Positions 18,804-28,336 of a DNA stretch of 64,000 nt are shown here, in pieces. The position numbers and the translations under genes are program-made. Under the pieces are notes generated by a model. It did not search any database, was not told the DNA's origin, and saw nothing but the letters and a program-made list of their open reading frames with translations. Within the stretch, counting starts at the first letter, position 1, and every line of letters starts with the position of its first letter. Location: positions 1-64,000 of the forward strand of contig JABARP010000003.1 of the NCBI GenBank assembly GCA_019186825.1, read 5' to 3'. The DNA comes from Pyrinomonadaceae bacterium. Lineage in GTDB: Bacteria > Acidobacteriota > Blastocatellia > Pyrinomonadales > Pyrinomonadaceae.

Positions 18804-18861
18804 AGCACGTAAAATAAGAACGGCGCGTCGTCAGCGCCGTGTATGTTGATTCGAAATTGTT

Positions 18862-18945
18862 GGTGCCGAGGGCGAGACTCGAACTCGCACGTCTTTCGAC
18901 GCTAGATCCTAAGTCTAGTGCGTCTGCCAATTTCGCCACCTCGGC
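18862..18945 (-). tRNA. tRNA-Leu (anticodon TAG)
   Basis: On the minus strand an 84-base class II tRNA: acceptor GCCGAGG/CCTCGGC, anticodon arm CTAGA-CTTAGGA-TCTAG with anticodon TAG, a long variable arm (CGTCGAAAGACG) and T-arm GCGAG-TTCGAGT-CTCGC. The 3' CCA is encoded. Confidence 0.95.
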
Positions 18946-19010
18946 ACATCTTGCAGGAGCGAGGCGAAATGGAAGAATAACATTCGACCAAAGCAGCTGA
19001 CAATACCCGC

Positions 19011-19271
19011 CTATTTATTTATGTACTTGCGGTGATATTCATCCCACGACATCTGAATGTCGTTGGTGTCGAGACGCGACTGCGGTTCGTATCCGAGAGC
19101 CTTCGCCTCCATCTTCTTGAAGAGTCTGACGCCTCCGTAGATAAGCCCTCCGATGATCGCGATCCAGAATAGGTACCAGATGAGCGTCGAAAGAAGGCCG
19201 AGTACCCAAAGCGCCGCAAAACCGGCAAAAAAGATCCCGATGATCGCGAGAATGACCTTGATGATGTTCAT
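19011..19271 (-). CDS. Small membrane protein, function unknown
   Basis: An 86-residue protein with two hydrophobic segments (IIKVILAIIGIFFAGFAALWVLG and LIWYLFWIAIIGGLIYGG) and a short charged cytoplasmic tail (RLFKKMEAKALGY...SWDEYHRKYINK). The start at ATG 19271 is fixed by a perfect AAGGAGG nine bases upstream; a longer open frame to 19358 lacks such support. I do not recognise a named family. It is divergent from murE. Confidence 0.75.
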   Translation of the reverse strand: MNIIKVILAIIGIFFAGFAALWVLGLLSTLIWYLFWIAIIGGLIYGGVRLFKKMEAKALGYEPQSRLDTNDIQMSWDEYHRKYINK

Positions 19272-19280
19272 ATAGCGTTG

Positions 19281-19287
19281 CCTCCTT
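19281..19287 (-). promoter_or_regulatory. Shine-Dalgarno fixing the start of the small membrane protein
   Basis: AAGGAGG on the minus strand, nine bases before ATG 19271. It favours the 86-residue product over a 115-residue reading. Confidence 0.75.
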
Positions 19288-19389
19288 ATCCCTAAGAGTT
19301 GATACGACGAACTGAAAATCGATGTTCGTAGTATTTTAGCGCCATAGCGTATAATCACTCGTATTTCGCAATACCAGATCTAACAAACT

Positions 19390-20886
19390 GTGACACAACC
19401 GACCATAATCATCAAAGCTCTCGCTGACACTATCTCGGCCGACTTCTCAGGCGACCCAACAGCCCTTGCTACCGATGTAACGCACGATTCACGGCAAGTT
19501 CGTGAAGGAACGGTCTTCGTCGCGATCAAAGGGTCGACGGTTGACGGCCATCGTTTCATCGACGACGTAATGAGGCGTGGGGCATCAGGGATAATATCTG
19601 AACAACCCCGCCCCGATGGCTTTCAAGGTAGCTGGCTCCGCGTTGAGAATGCTAGAAAGGCTCTTGCTATGGCCGCGGCCGCCGTGAATGGCAACCCGTC
19701 GCACGACCTGCATCTCGTTGGAATTACGGGCACCAATGGTAAGACCACGACAACTTACCTTTGTTTCGCACTGGCGGAGGCCGCGGGCCAATTCCCGGCA
19801 ATGCTCACAACGGTCGAATATCGCATCGGCGAAACGAGTCATGAGGCTGTCCGCACCACACCGGAAGCATCGGATACGAACCGTTTTTTGCGCCAAGCTG
19901 TCGAAGCCGGCTCGAAGGTTGCGGTTATGGAAGCTTCGTCGCAGGCGATCGACCTGCATCGCTGTGATGGGCTTCGATTCGAGGTCGCGGTATTCACAAA
20001 TCTGACGCAAGACCATCTCGACTATCACGGGACCATGGAGCGATATTTCGAAGCAAAACAAAAGCTTTTTGATGGTTCGCTAGGCTCTGTTCCCGCTGCC
20101 TCAGTGATCAACATCGACGATGAATGGGGACGAAAACTTGCCCAACTGCTACGCGCGGCCGGACAAAAGACAATTACGACCGGACAAGACTCCGATGCAG
20201 ATATCACTGGAACGAATATCGAAGTTTCGCTGGTTCATGGAACCACGTTCGACCTGAATACTCCGATCGGGGCCGCTAGGATCAATTCGCCGCTGGTCGG
20301 TAAACCGCATGTTTACAATATGTTATCGGCGGCTGGCGTTGCTATCGAACTCGGTTATGACCTTGGTGTCATTAAGTCCGCATTTGAAAAATGCATAGGT
20401 GCACCGGGTCGTTTCGAGCGTGTTCCGCACGATGGAGACTTTGCGGTCATCGTCGATTACGCACACACAGATGACGCCCTAAGGAACACTTTGCGCACTG
20501 CAAAGGACCTTACCGATGGCAGGATCATCACTGTTTTCGGTTGTGGTGGTGATCGCGACCGCTCAAAAAGGAGGCCGATGGGCGAGGTTGCAGGCGAATT
20601 CAGCGACATCGCGATCATCACTTCCGACAACCCGCGAAATGAAGATCCGCTAAAGATAATTGCTTCGATCGAAGAAGGAGTTAGGTCGAAAACTGATGCA
20701 TACGAGGTGGTAAGCGACCGCCGTGAAGCGATTGGGCGTGCGATCGCGTTGGCTGAAAAGGGCGACGTAGTGATCATCGCCGGGAAAGGACACGAAAATT
20801 ATCAGATCATCGGAGGCGACAAGTTCCATTTCGACGACCGAGAGGCGGCCGCAGAATCTCTTGCCCGCCGAAGCGAAGCTGTTTAG
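19390..20886 (+). CDS. murE: UDP-N-acetylmuramyl-tripeptide synthetase MurE
   Basis: A 498-residue Mur ligase that adds the third residue to UDP-MurNAc-L-Ala-D-Glu during peptidoglycan synthesis. The ATP loop is GITGTNGKTTTTYL and the central domain contains DYAHTDDALRN. The specificity motif DNPRNEDP indicates meso-diaminopimelate as substrate, consistent with a Gram-negative wall. The start is GTG at 19390. The gene stands alone here rather than inside a dcw cluster. Its 3' end overlaps the convergent PilZ gene by four bases. Confidence 0.96.
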   Translation: MTQPTIIIKALADTISADFSGDPTALATDVTHDSRQVREGTVFVAIKGSTVDGHRFIDDVMRRGASGIISEQPRPDGFQGSWLRVENARKALAMAAAAVNGNPSHDLHLVGITGTNGKTTTTYLCFALAEAAGQFPAMLTTVEYRIGETSHEAVRTTPEASDTNRFLRQAVEAGSKVAVMEASSQAIDLHRCDGLRFEVAVFTNLTQDHLDYHGTMERYFEAKQKLFDGSLGSVPAASVINIDDEWGRKLAQLLRAAGQKTITTGQDSDADITGTNIEVSLVHGTTFDLNTPIGAARINSPLVGKPHVYNMLSAAGVAIELGYDLGVIKSAFEKCIGAPGRFERVPHDGDFAVIVDYAHTDDALRNTLRTAKDLTDGRIITVFGCGGDRDRSKRRPMGEVAGEFSDIAIITSDNPRNEDPLKIIASIEEGVRSKTDAYEVVSDRREAIGRAIALAEKGDVVIIAGKGHENYQIIGGDKFHFDDREAAAESLARRSEAV

Positions 20887-21218
20887 CCCTGCCGTGATTC
20901 TCTAACGATATTTACAAGAACTTCACGTTGTTCGAACGACAACGAGTCGAATCGAACGCCAAATCCGATCTCAATAACATGATTCGCGATCACGCCCGTA
21001 AATAGAACCTTCATTCCGTCTGCAAGCGGAAGGTAGATCTTAACAGCGGATCCATCCTCGACATTTCCCGAACTCAAAACAAAGCAGCCCTCAAAGCTGA
21101 CATCGCTGATCGCGCCGGATTCGCGAACCCCTGCAACTTCGAATTCGGCGGGAATGTCGATCGGATAACGGGTTGTGCTTCTGCGGTCCTCGCCGCTGCG
21201 TCTTTCTTGTTTGGACAT
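20883..21218 (-). CDS. PilZ-domain protein (putative c-di-GMP binder)
   Basis: A 111-residue protein composed of one PilZ domain. The N-terminal basic cluster RRSGEDRRSTTRYP and the later ISDVSFEGCF fit the two c-di-GMP contact motifs (RxxxR and D/NxSxxG), so ligand binding is plausible. The output is unknown. It lies just downstream of the amino-acid permease on the same strand. Confidence 0.82.
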   Translation of the reverse strand: MSKQERRSGEDRRSTTRYPIDIPAEFEVAGVRESGAISDVSFEGCFVLSSGNVEDGSAVKIYLPLADGMKVLFTGVIANHVIEIGFGVRFDSLSFEQREVLVNIVRESRQG

Positions 21219-21222
21219 GGTT

Positions 21223-22698
21223 CTATCCTTGTACCTCCGGCGCGTCCGTGGAAGGCCGCGATCTGGTCAAATAATAATACACTGGAAGCCCCAAAAGTAT
21301 CAGCCCGATCCCTGTGAACGAACGCGTCGGCGAATTCCACATTGTGTTGATAAGCAACCAGCCCGCGACGAGCAAGAATATGATCGGAACGATCGGATAT
21401 CCCCATGCTCTGTAGGGTCTGGGAAGGTCAGGGTATTTCCCACGATAAACAAAGATCGACGACGTTACGGCGGCGTAGAAGATCCACGAGGCAAATATCA
21501 CGTAATCCGTCAGCGTATCGAACGAACCAGTTAGTACCAATGCCATGCCAAGAACCATTTGGAGCAGCAGCGCTTTGACGGGCACTCCCGTAATACTCAG
21601 GCGTCCGAGCGGCTTGAACATAAGCCCATCGTTTGCCATCGCGTATGGGACGCGCGAACCGGAGAGTATCGACGTATGCAGCGTTCCAAGGGACGACAAC
21701 ATCAGGCCTGTCGCAAATACCGCAACGGCCACGCCGGTCGCAAACTGAGCGATATTTCCTCCAAAGAACATACTTACGACAACTTTGCCAACCGACGAGT
21801 CCTTTGAGATCGAGGCAATGGCTGTCGGGTCAAGGACATAAAAGTAGGCGATGTTCGTTACTGAGTACAGAATGATGATCACGACGGTGCTGCCAATGAT
21901 CGCGAGCGGAATGTTGCGGTTGGGGTTCTCGACCTCACCCGCAACGAAGGTCAGGTTATTCCAACCGTCATAACCCCATAGTGCACCGATCATTGCTGCG
22001 GCAAAACCGCCGACGAAAGAATACGAGGGTGAACCGTAGGTCACGGAAGCATCGACGCCTTCGCAAGTGCCGCCAGTGTTCAATAGCGAAAAGTGCGAGA
22101 GGTCGCCGGTCGCCCAGAGAAATGCACCACCGGCCACAAACACGATCAAGGCGATCTTTACGCCCGTCAAAACCGTCGCGATGCGGCCGCTTATTGCGAC
22201 CGTAGCGCAATTGAGCGTCGTAAAAATAAGGATCGCCATCAATGCGACAACCTGCAGAAGGGTTACACCGAGCGAATATCCGCCAAGATCGAGAATAAAA
22301 AGCTGTTGAGACAACTGATTCCCGAGGAAATCGTTGAGTCCGATCGCGAACGCGGTCGCTGCGGCCGCTTGTGAACCCGGCTTCGCGACGAACATCTGCA
22401 TCCACCCGAACAGGAAGCTCGACAAGCGGCCGTATGCGTCCCTCAAAAACACGTACTCACCGCCGGCCGCAGGCTTCATAGCGGTCAGTTCGGCGTATGT
22501 AAGAGCGCCGGCAAGCGACAAGAGTCCGGCTGCGATCCAAGCCGTCAAGACCCAGCCCGGGGTGCCAACGTTGCACGTCATTACACGAGCCTTCAAAAAT
22601 ACGCCCGTGCCGATGACGTTGCCAATGATGATCGACACCGCCGCAATAAGGCCAAGGCCTCGAACGAGCGATACACCGTTATTCGAACCAGATTCCAT
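21223..22698 (-). CDS. APC-family amino acid permease
   Basis: An inner-membrane transporter of about 491 residues with roughly twelve hydrophobic segments. The first helix carries the APC signature IIIGNVIGTGVFLK; GWDGWNNLTF-type residues (WGYDGWNNLTFVAGEVENPNRNIP) in helix 6 and SRVPYAMANDGL near helix 8 place it in the L-type (LAT-like) amino acid permease group. I chose ATG 22698; the frame reaches 22749. The transported amino acid is not predictable. Confidence 0.9.
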   Translation of the reverse strand: MESGSNNGVSLVRGLGLIAAVSIIIGNVIGTGVFLKARVMTCNVGTPGWVLTAWIAAGLLSLAGALTYAELTAMKPAAGGEYVFLRDAYGRLSSFLFGWMQMFVAKPGSQAAAATAFAIGLNDFLGNQLSQQLFILDLGGYSLGVTLLQVVALMAILIFTTLNCATVAISGRIATVLTGVKIALIVFVAGGAFLWATGDLSHFSLLNTGGTCEGVDASVTYGSPSYSFVGGFAAAMIGALWGYDGWNNLTFVAGEVENPNRNIPLAIIGSTVVIIILYSVTNIAYFYVLDPTAIASISKDSSVGKVVVSMFFGGNIAQFATGVAVAVFATGLMLSSLGTLHTSILSGSRVPYAMANDGLMFKPLGRLSITGVPVKALLLQMVLGMALVLTGSFDTLTDYVIFASWIFYAAVTSSIFVYRGKYPDLPRPYRAWGYPIVPIIFLLVAGWLLINTMWNSPTRSFTGIGLILLGLPVYYYLTRSRPSTDAPEVQG

Positions 22699-22823
22699 AT
22701 TTATCTTTTGAAGCTTCTGAAAAACCTTGGGATATATTACGCGAATCATCCCGGATTAAAAACAAGCAAGACTGAACTTATCGCCGCTGGATAGGCCGCG
22801 TAAGTGTTGCTAGAATCCGATGC

Positions 22824-24134
22824 GTGCCTGAGATAGTGATTTCGGCAGATGAACTCGTCGGCCGGCTGCTTGAGATCTCGCGCGATGCTCGCGTTTGCAT
22901 TCTCGACAGTTGCGGCATTGGACACCTCGATTCGCACCTGCTGATCGCGGGTATCGCCCCCTACGACACGACTGAATATTCCCACGAGGACGTCGAAGCT
23001 TTAGACAACCTGAGTGATGCCCTCGGAGGTGACGCACCGTGCTTCTTCACGCTCTCCTATGAGTTGGGCATGAATCTAGCGGGCGTTTCATCTCGACACG
23101 CCAGATCCGATGAACCTCTCGCTTTTGTCGCTCGGTTTCACACTCTCGTTGTCTACAACTATTCCTTGCGACAGGCATTTGTCCTCGGACAAGATACTGA
23201 ACGGATCACAGAAAAACTGCTTGATTCGAAGCCATTTGCCGAGGCAGACCCTCGCTCGAAGGCACGGATTCTCTCGACCGCCTTCACAAAATACGAATAT
23301 CTGACTGCCGTCCGCGAGATCCAGGACGAGATCCGCTCTGGAAATACCTACCAGGCAAATATAGTTCAGCGTTTTACTGCCAAGCTCGGTGGTTTGGATG
23401 CCCAAACGGTCTTTTCGAGACTACGGCGGGATCATCCAGCGGCATTTGCTGCGTTCATCCAGCGAAAAAACTCAACCGTGGTCTCTGCATCGCCCGAAAG
23501 ATTCTTTCGGATCAGAAGTGGCTCGATCGAGGCTTCGCCTATCAAGGGAACCGCGCCTCGCGTTGGCGACCAGGCCATTGATGGCAAAACCCGTGACCAA
23601 CTCATCCACAGCCGAAAAGACCTTGCCGAGAACACGATGATCGTCGATCTCCTGCGTAATGATCTTGGCCGCGTTTGTGAATTCGGCTCGGTCAAGGTCA
23701 CGAAACTTTGCGCGGTCGAAGAACATCCAACTCTCTTTCACCTTGTCTCAACGATCGTCGGCAGACTAAGGTCGGAGGCCACTTCCTCCGATGTCATAAG
23801 GGCATTGTTCCCATGCGGTTCGATCACGGGAGCGCCCAAAATAAGTACGATGAAGATCATTGATAGCCTCGAAAAGGTTCCTCGTGGGCTAGCCATGGGC
23901 GCGATCGGATATTCGATCCCGGCCGAGTTTCGAACTGAGGGATCCGGGCTGTCGGCTGGCGTCGACACAAGCGTCGCGATCCGCACGATGACGATCACCG
24001 ACGACATCGCCTCATTCTCGACGGGAGGCGGCATCGTAAGCGATTCGCAGCCGGAAGTTGAGTATGCCGAGATGCTTCTGAAGGCGAAGGCCCTTCTTAG
24101 GGCATTAGAACTGGATGCAGACAACATTTTGTGA
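22824..24134 (+). CDS. pabB: Aminodeoxychorismate synthase component I (PabB-like)
   Basis: A 436-residue chorismate-utilising enzyme. Motifs IRSGNTYQANIVQRF, SASPERFFRI, KGTAPR and the C-terminal FPCGSITGAPKISTMKIID place it with PabB and TrpE, and SITGAPK together with the short length favours PabB, which makes aminodeoxychorismate for folate synthesis. The start is GTG at 22824. The glutamine amidotransferase partner (PabA/TrpG) is not adjacent. Confidence 0.88.
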   Translation: MPEIVISADELVGRLLEISRDARVCILDSCGIGHLDSHLLIAGIAPYDTTEYSHEDVEALDNLSDALGGDAPCFFTLSYELGMNLAGVSSRHARSDEPLAFVARFHTLVVYNYSLRQAFVLGQDTERITEKLLDSKPFAEADPRSKARILSTAFTKYEYLTAVREIQDEIRSGNTYQANIVQRFTAKLGGLDAQTVFSRLRRDHPAAFAAFIQRKNSTVVSASPERFFRIRSGSIEASPIKGTAPRVGDQAIDGKTRDQLIHSRKDLAENTMIVDLLRNDLGRVCEFGSVKVTKLCAVEEHPTLFHLVSTIVGRLRSEATSSDVIRALFPCGSITGAPKISTMKIIDSLEKVPRGLAMGAIGYSIPAEFRTEGSGLSAGVDTSVAIRTMTITDDIASFSTGGGIVSDSQPEVEYAEMLLKAKALLRALELDADNIL

Positions 24135-24222
24135 GCAATTCCATCCCACAACGTGCTAATATTTGACTTGAGTTCGTCCCAAGACGCAAATAACGGGCTC
24201 ACACCTCTCCCAAAGTCACAAG

Positions 24223-25062
24223 ATGGCGAATTATTACGAGGTTCTGCGGGTCGCGCAGGATGCGACGGGCGCCGAGATAAAGTCGGCCTATCGCCGCTTG
24301 GCGCGAAAACTGCACCCGGATAAAAATAACGGTGCAGAGGACACCGCTCGCCGTTTCGCTGAGATCGCAGAAGCGTACGAGGTCCTCGGCAACCCAAAAC
24401 AGCGTGCCCAATATGATCGCCGCATCCTCGATGCACAGTTCCGCGGAAATGGGCATTCAGTTTTCACGTCTACGAATAAACACGCAAATCGCTGGCGACA
24501 AATGGTTTACGAACGGCGATACAACGACATCCTCGACCGGATGATCGCTGAGGAACGTCGAGAGGCACTGGCATTTCAGAAGGTCGTCTATCCGCTTTCG
24601 GCATTCCTTGTTTCGGCGGTCATATCGACAGCGGTTCGGCCGCACATATTTACGGACGCTGAGATCTTAGGAAAGATCGCGATCATTACACTTTTCACGA
24701 TCGGCGTCATTCACCTGATCGGCCGGATCCGCGACGGTTTTGTCCGTTATACGTCCTACGACGACAATATCCACGATTCGATCCTGGACGACCGGGACCG
24801 CAAAACGCCTGTGCGATCGAGATATGCGGTTGCGGCAGCTCTTCTTGGCTCCATCTTGGGTGCTTTTTTGATCGGCTATCTGATTGGGATCTTTTTCACC
24901 TTCCCGGCGGACGCGGCTCCCGACGTATTCGGCCGTGAACTGAACCCTGAATTCATCCTTTATCCGCCGATTTTGACGTTCTTCGTTGACCTGATGCACT
25001 CGCTTGCAACGCGGCTCGAACGACGTCCCGCGGACGTTGACAACATCGGCATCTTTCGCTAG
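24223..25062 (+). CDS. J-domain membrane protein
   Basis: A 279-residue protein with an N-terminal J domain (residues about 3-70) that retains the HPD motif (KLHPDKNN) and the QYDRRIL end. Four hydrophobic segments follow in the C-terminal half, for example [13 protein letters not shown] and [18 protein letters not shown], so the J domain is membrane-anchored and presumably recruits DnaK to the membrane. It lacks the Gly/Phe and zinc-finger regions of DnaJ itself. The gene is 41 bases upstream of rpsT. Confidence 0.85.
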   Translation: MANYYEVLRVAQDATGAEIKSAYRRLARKLHPDKNNGAEDTARRFAEIAEAYEVLGNPKQRAQYDRRILDAQFRGNGHSVFTSTNKHANRWRQMVYERRYNDILDRMIAEERREALAFQKVVYPLSAFLVSAVISTAVRPHIFTDAEILGKIAIITLFTIGVIHLIGRIRDGFVRYTSYDDNIHDSILDDRDRKTPVRSRYAVAAALLGSILGAFLIGYLIGIFFTFPADAAPDVFGRELNPEFILYPPILTFFVDLMHSLATRLERRPADVDNIGIFR

Positions 25063-25103
25063 AATTTGGAGTTTGTCTAAAAAGACGATATTGAATTCAA
25101 GAA

Positions 25104-25367
25104 ATGGCGAATCATAAATCTGCAGAAAAACGCGTCCGTCAAACAACAAAACGCAACGCGATCAACCGTAGCAACCGCAGCAAGCTCCGCACGTCGATCA
25201 AGAAACTTCGTGCTGCCGTCGCAGCCAATGACAAGTCCGGTGCGGCTGAACTCCTAACGCCGACGGTCTCGCTTATCGACAAGGCTGTCAACAAGGGCAT
25301 CATTCACAAGAATACTGCGGCTCGATATAAATCGAGACTTACAAAGCACGCGAACAATCTCAGCTAG
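25104..25367 (+). CDS. rpsT: 30S ribosomal protein S20
   Basis: An 87-residue, strongly basic protein that binds 16S rRNA. It begins MANHKSAEKRVRQ and contains RNRSNRSKLRTSIKKL-like segments and a C-terminal NTAARYKSRLTKHAN, all characteristic of S20. The length is normal. Confidence 0.97.
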   Translation: MANHKSAEKRVRQTTKRNAINRSNRSKLRTSIKKLRAAVAANDKSGAAELLTPTVSLIDKAVNKGIIHKNTAARYKSRLTKHANNLS

Positions 25368-25414
25368 ACTTTGACGTTCGCTGTCTTCTTTGCGACTCGG
25401 ACGTTTCTAAATTC

Positions 25415-25455
25415 AAAGGGACGGCATTTTCTTAACGGAAAATTGTCGTCCCTTT
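25415..25455 (+). terminator. Probable terminator or attenuator hairpin after rpsT
   Basis: A long stem with AAAGGGACG/CGTCCCTTT at its base and near-complementary inner bases lies 50 bases after the rpsT stop. The T tract that follows is weak, so termination efficiency is uncertain; it also precedes recG by about 40 bases. Confidence 0.5.
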
Positions 25456-25497
25456 GCTATTTGCTACAATCAATGATTCCAGACGGTTTGGTCCATC

Positions 25498-27756
25498 GTG
25501 AAGCTTGCACTCGATACATCCATAATCGAACTCTATCGCTACGGGATATCGAATCTTTCCGCGGGTATGGTGCGAAAACTTGCGGTGGCTCTCGCAACGG
25601 CTTCGGATAAGCCAAATGTTGAGGACGTTAGCGTCGAGGACCTGCTCAATTACCTTCCTGCTCGTTACGAGGACCGCTCGAACTTCCTTCCGCTCGATAA
25701 GATCCAAAGCGGCGATGAGGCTGCAGCCGAACTTTTCGTCCGGAACACTGCCGGAATTCAGGTCGGCAAGATGCGCGACCGGAAGAAGCCGCCGCTATAC
25801 CTATTCGAGATCACTGCAGGCGACCGGGACCGCGTTCATCGGCCCGTAACGGTCAAATGGTTCGTATCGGGCAAGGGAGCGAATGATATCGTCAACTGGT
25901 ATTCAAAAAAGTTCGCTCGCGGTACGCGATTCGTCGCCTACGGCCTCTGGGAACTCGACCGACGCGGGCAGCTTGGACTAAAGGTCGGGAAACCTGATGA
26001 GCTCGAGATACTTCCCGAGATCGACGACGGACTGTTCTTGCCTTCCAGCACCTCAGAGGACACACCCGAGGAGGATATCCTCGATCCTGCACTCATCAGC
26101 ATACATACCGGTCGTGTACCGATCTACCGAAAGCTTGGCAACTTTTCCACAAAGAAGCTCAGGGAGATCTTTCGCTCGGTTCTGAACGAACTCGGCGCGA
26201 TCAATGATGATCTCCCAAAGGAACTTTTGGCAAATCGCTCCCTTCTCAGTCTTCGCCAGGCATACGAAGAGATCCATTTTCCGCCGGAGAATGCCGTAAT
26301 GCCTGACTACGAAATGCATCGTAGCCCAGCTCACCGACGGCTGATCTTTGATGAATTCTTCTGGCTCGCATTCTCAATGCGGCTTTTGAAGGGAAAACGC
26401 GAGCAAGAACCGAAAGGCGCCGTGATCGAGGTTTCAGAGGAAGGCAAAAAGCGCCTCGCTTCCCTCTTGCCCTTCGAGTTGACCGCTGCCCAGAAGAGGG
26501 TTGTGGGCGAGATCTTTACCGACCTCAAGGGAGACCGTCCGATGAATCGCCTTCTTCAAGGCGATGTGGGTAGCGGCAAGACGATCGTCGCGTTCCTGGC
26601 GATGATGGCGGCGATGGAGAATGGGTACCAAACGGCCTTGATGGCGCCGACAGAGATACTTGCGGAACAGCACTTTCGCAGTGCTTCAAGGGTCTTCGCA
26701 AATACGGGCTATCGAGTGGAGCTTCTAACTGGCGGACTTAGACCTACGGAACGAAGGCGTGTGCGCGAGGCGATCAAGTCCGGCGAGGCAAATCTCGTGA
26801 TCGGCACGCACGCCGTGGTTCAGGAAGGTGTCGAGTTCGATCTGCTTGGCCTTGCGGTTATCGACGAACAACATCGTTTCGGAGTAATGCAGCGCGCACG
26901 CCTAAAAGAGCTTGGCACGAACCCGGACGTCCTCGTGATGACAGCGACTCCGATTCCGCGTTCGCTCGCCATGACAGTTTACGGTGATCTCGACGTGTCG
27001 GTTATAGACGAGCTGCCGCCCGGCCGCACGCCTATAAAGACCGTCGTCTGCGGCGAAGACCAGCGAACAGGCGTCTATCGGGGTATCGAACGAGAGATCG
27101 GCCTCGGCCGTCAGGCTTACATTGTTTACCCGCTCGTAAAAGAATCGGAAAAGCTCGATCTAAAGGCCGCTACGGCAATGTTCGAAGACCTTTCTACCCG
27201 CGTTTTTCCGAACCTAAAGGTCGGTCTGCTCCATGGAAGAATGAAGTCCGCCGAGAAGGATGAAGTTATGGCAGCATTCGCTGCAGGTAAGATCGATATC
27301 CTCGTCTCGACAACCGTGATCGAAGTTGGGATCGACGTTGCGAACGCGTCGCTTATGGTGATCGAACATGCTGAACGATTCGGCCTCTCACAACTACATC
27401 AACTACGCGGCCGAGTTGGACGCGGCGCTGAACAGAGTTTTTGTGTTCTCCTTACCGGCGACAAAAAGACAACAACTGCCCGTGAGCGCCTCGGAATAAT
27501 GGAACGCAGCTCGGACGGGTTCGAGATCGCGGAGAAGGACCTTGAACTTCGTGGCCAGGGCGACCTCTTGGGTACGCGACAATCGGGTCTTCAGTCATTC
27601 CGAGTTGCGAATATTGTCCGCGACCTCGATATCCTTTCGATCGCGCGCGATGAGGTCGAAAACTATCTTGGAGCTAAGGCAGCTTCCGCTGAGACGAAGC
27701 TGTTAATTAAAGCCGCCGAACGACGCAAGTCGTTCGTGCTTGGTGGGGTCGCTTGA
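25498..27756 (+). CDS. recG: ATP-dependent DNA helicase RecG
   Basis: A 752-residue helicase that remodels stalled replication forks and recombination intermediates. The N-terminal wedge (OB) region includes YLPARYEDRSN. The helicase core shows Walker A GDVGSGKTIVAF, the DEQH-type box IDEQHRFGV, TATPIPRSLAMT and the C-terminal QLRGRVGRGAEQSFC. The start appears to be GTG 25498; slightly shorter versions are possible. The gene abuts rsmD. Confidence 0.97.
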   Translation: MKLALDTSIIELYRYGISNLSAGMVRKLAVALATASDKPNVEDVSVEDLLNYLPARYEDRSNFLPLDKIQSGDEAAAELFVRNTAGIQVGKMRDRKKPPLYLFEITAGDRDRVHRPVTVKWFVSGKGANDIVNWYSKKFARGTRFVAYGLWELDRRGQLGLKVGKPDELEILPEIDDGLFLPSSTSEDTPEEDILDPALISIHTGRVPIYRKLGNFSTKKLREIFRSVLNELGAINDDLPKELLANRSLLSLRQAYEEIHFPPENAVMPDYEMHRSPAHRRLIFDEFFWLAFSMRLLKGKREQEPKGAVIEVSEEGKKRLASLLPFELTAAQKRVVGEIFTDLKGDRPMNRLLQGDVGSGKTIVAFLAMMAAMENGYQTALMAPTEILAEQHFRSASRVFANTGYRVELLTGGLRPTERRRVREAIKSGEANLVIGTHAVVQEGVEFDLLGLAVIDEQHRFGVMQRARLKELGTNPDVLVMTATPIPRSLAMTVYGDLDVSVIDELPPGRTPIKTVVCGEDQRTGVYRGIEREIGLGRQAYIVYPLVKESEKLDLKAATAMFEDLSTRVFPNLKVGLLHGRMKSAEKDEVMAAFAAGKIDILVSTTVIEVGIDVANASLMVIEHAERFGLSQLHQLRGRVGRGAEQSFCVLLTGDKKTTTARERLGIMERSSDGFEIAEKDLELRGQGDLLGTRQSGLQSFRVANIVRDLDILSIARDEVENYLGAKAASAETKLLIKAAERRKSFVLGGVA

Positions 27757-27781
27757 GCTGGGGGCTGAACTTTCAACATCG

Positions 27782-28330
27782 ATGCGGATCATTTCTGGAC
27801 AATATGGCGGACGATTGCTCAAAAGCCCGCCCGATCATCGGACACGGCCAACTTCCGGCCGTCTTCGCGAAACCCTCTTTAACATACTCGCCCCGCGTAT
27901 CGACGGAACCCGATTCCTCGATCTTTGCGCCGGGTCCGGAGCGATCGGAATCGAGGCTCTTTCCCGCGGTGCCGAATTCGTAACCTTTGTCGATCGCTCG
28001 AAAAAGGCGTGTGCTCTGATCGAAGAGAATCTCGACAAATTGGGCGTCCCTGAAGATGAGACTGATGTGCAGAATTTTGAAGCCGAGACATTTGTGGGAA
28101 GACCTTATGAGGTTCCTTGGGACATCGCTTTCTTCGATCCGCCATACGACGCCGACTACTCTGTCGTCCTTCATGAATTCGGAGACAAAACCGATCTGCT
28201 GGCGGATGATGGCGTTCTAATAGTCGAGCACATCGCAAGAAAGCAAATGCCCGATGCTGTTGGCTTTTTGAGACGCTGGCGTCTCCTTAAGCAGGGCGAT
28301 ACACACCTAAGCTTTTACGAGAAAGCCTGA
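27782..28330 (+). CDS. rsmD: 16S rRNA (guanine(966)-N2)-methyltransferase RsmD
   Basis: A 182-residue rRNA methyltransferase. It begins MRIISGQYGGRLLKSP, contains RPTSGRLRETLFNIL, the SAM loop FLDLCAGSGAIGIEALSRGA and the catalytic-type motif FFDPPYD. I start at ATG 27782, which gives the conserved N-terminus; the frame is open to 27740, overlapping recG. It is likely expressed with recG. Confidence 0.93.
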   Translation: MRIISGQYGGRLLKSPPDHRTRPTSGRLRETLFNILAPRIDGTRFLDLCAGSGAIGIEALSRGAEFVTFVDRSKKACALIEENLDKLGVPEDETDVQNFEAETFVGRPYEVPWDIAFFDPPYDADYSVVLHEFGDKTDLLADDGVLIVEHIARKQMPDAVGFLRRWRLLKQGDTHLSFYEKA

Positions 28331-28336
28331 CACTCT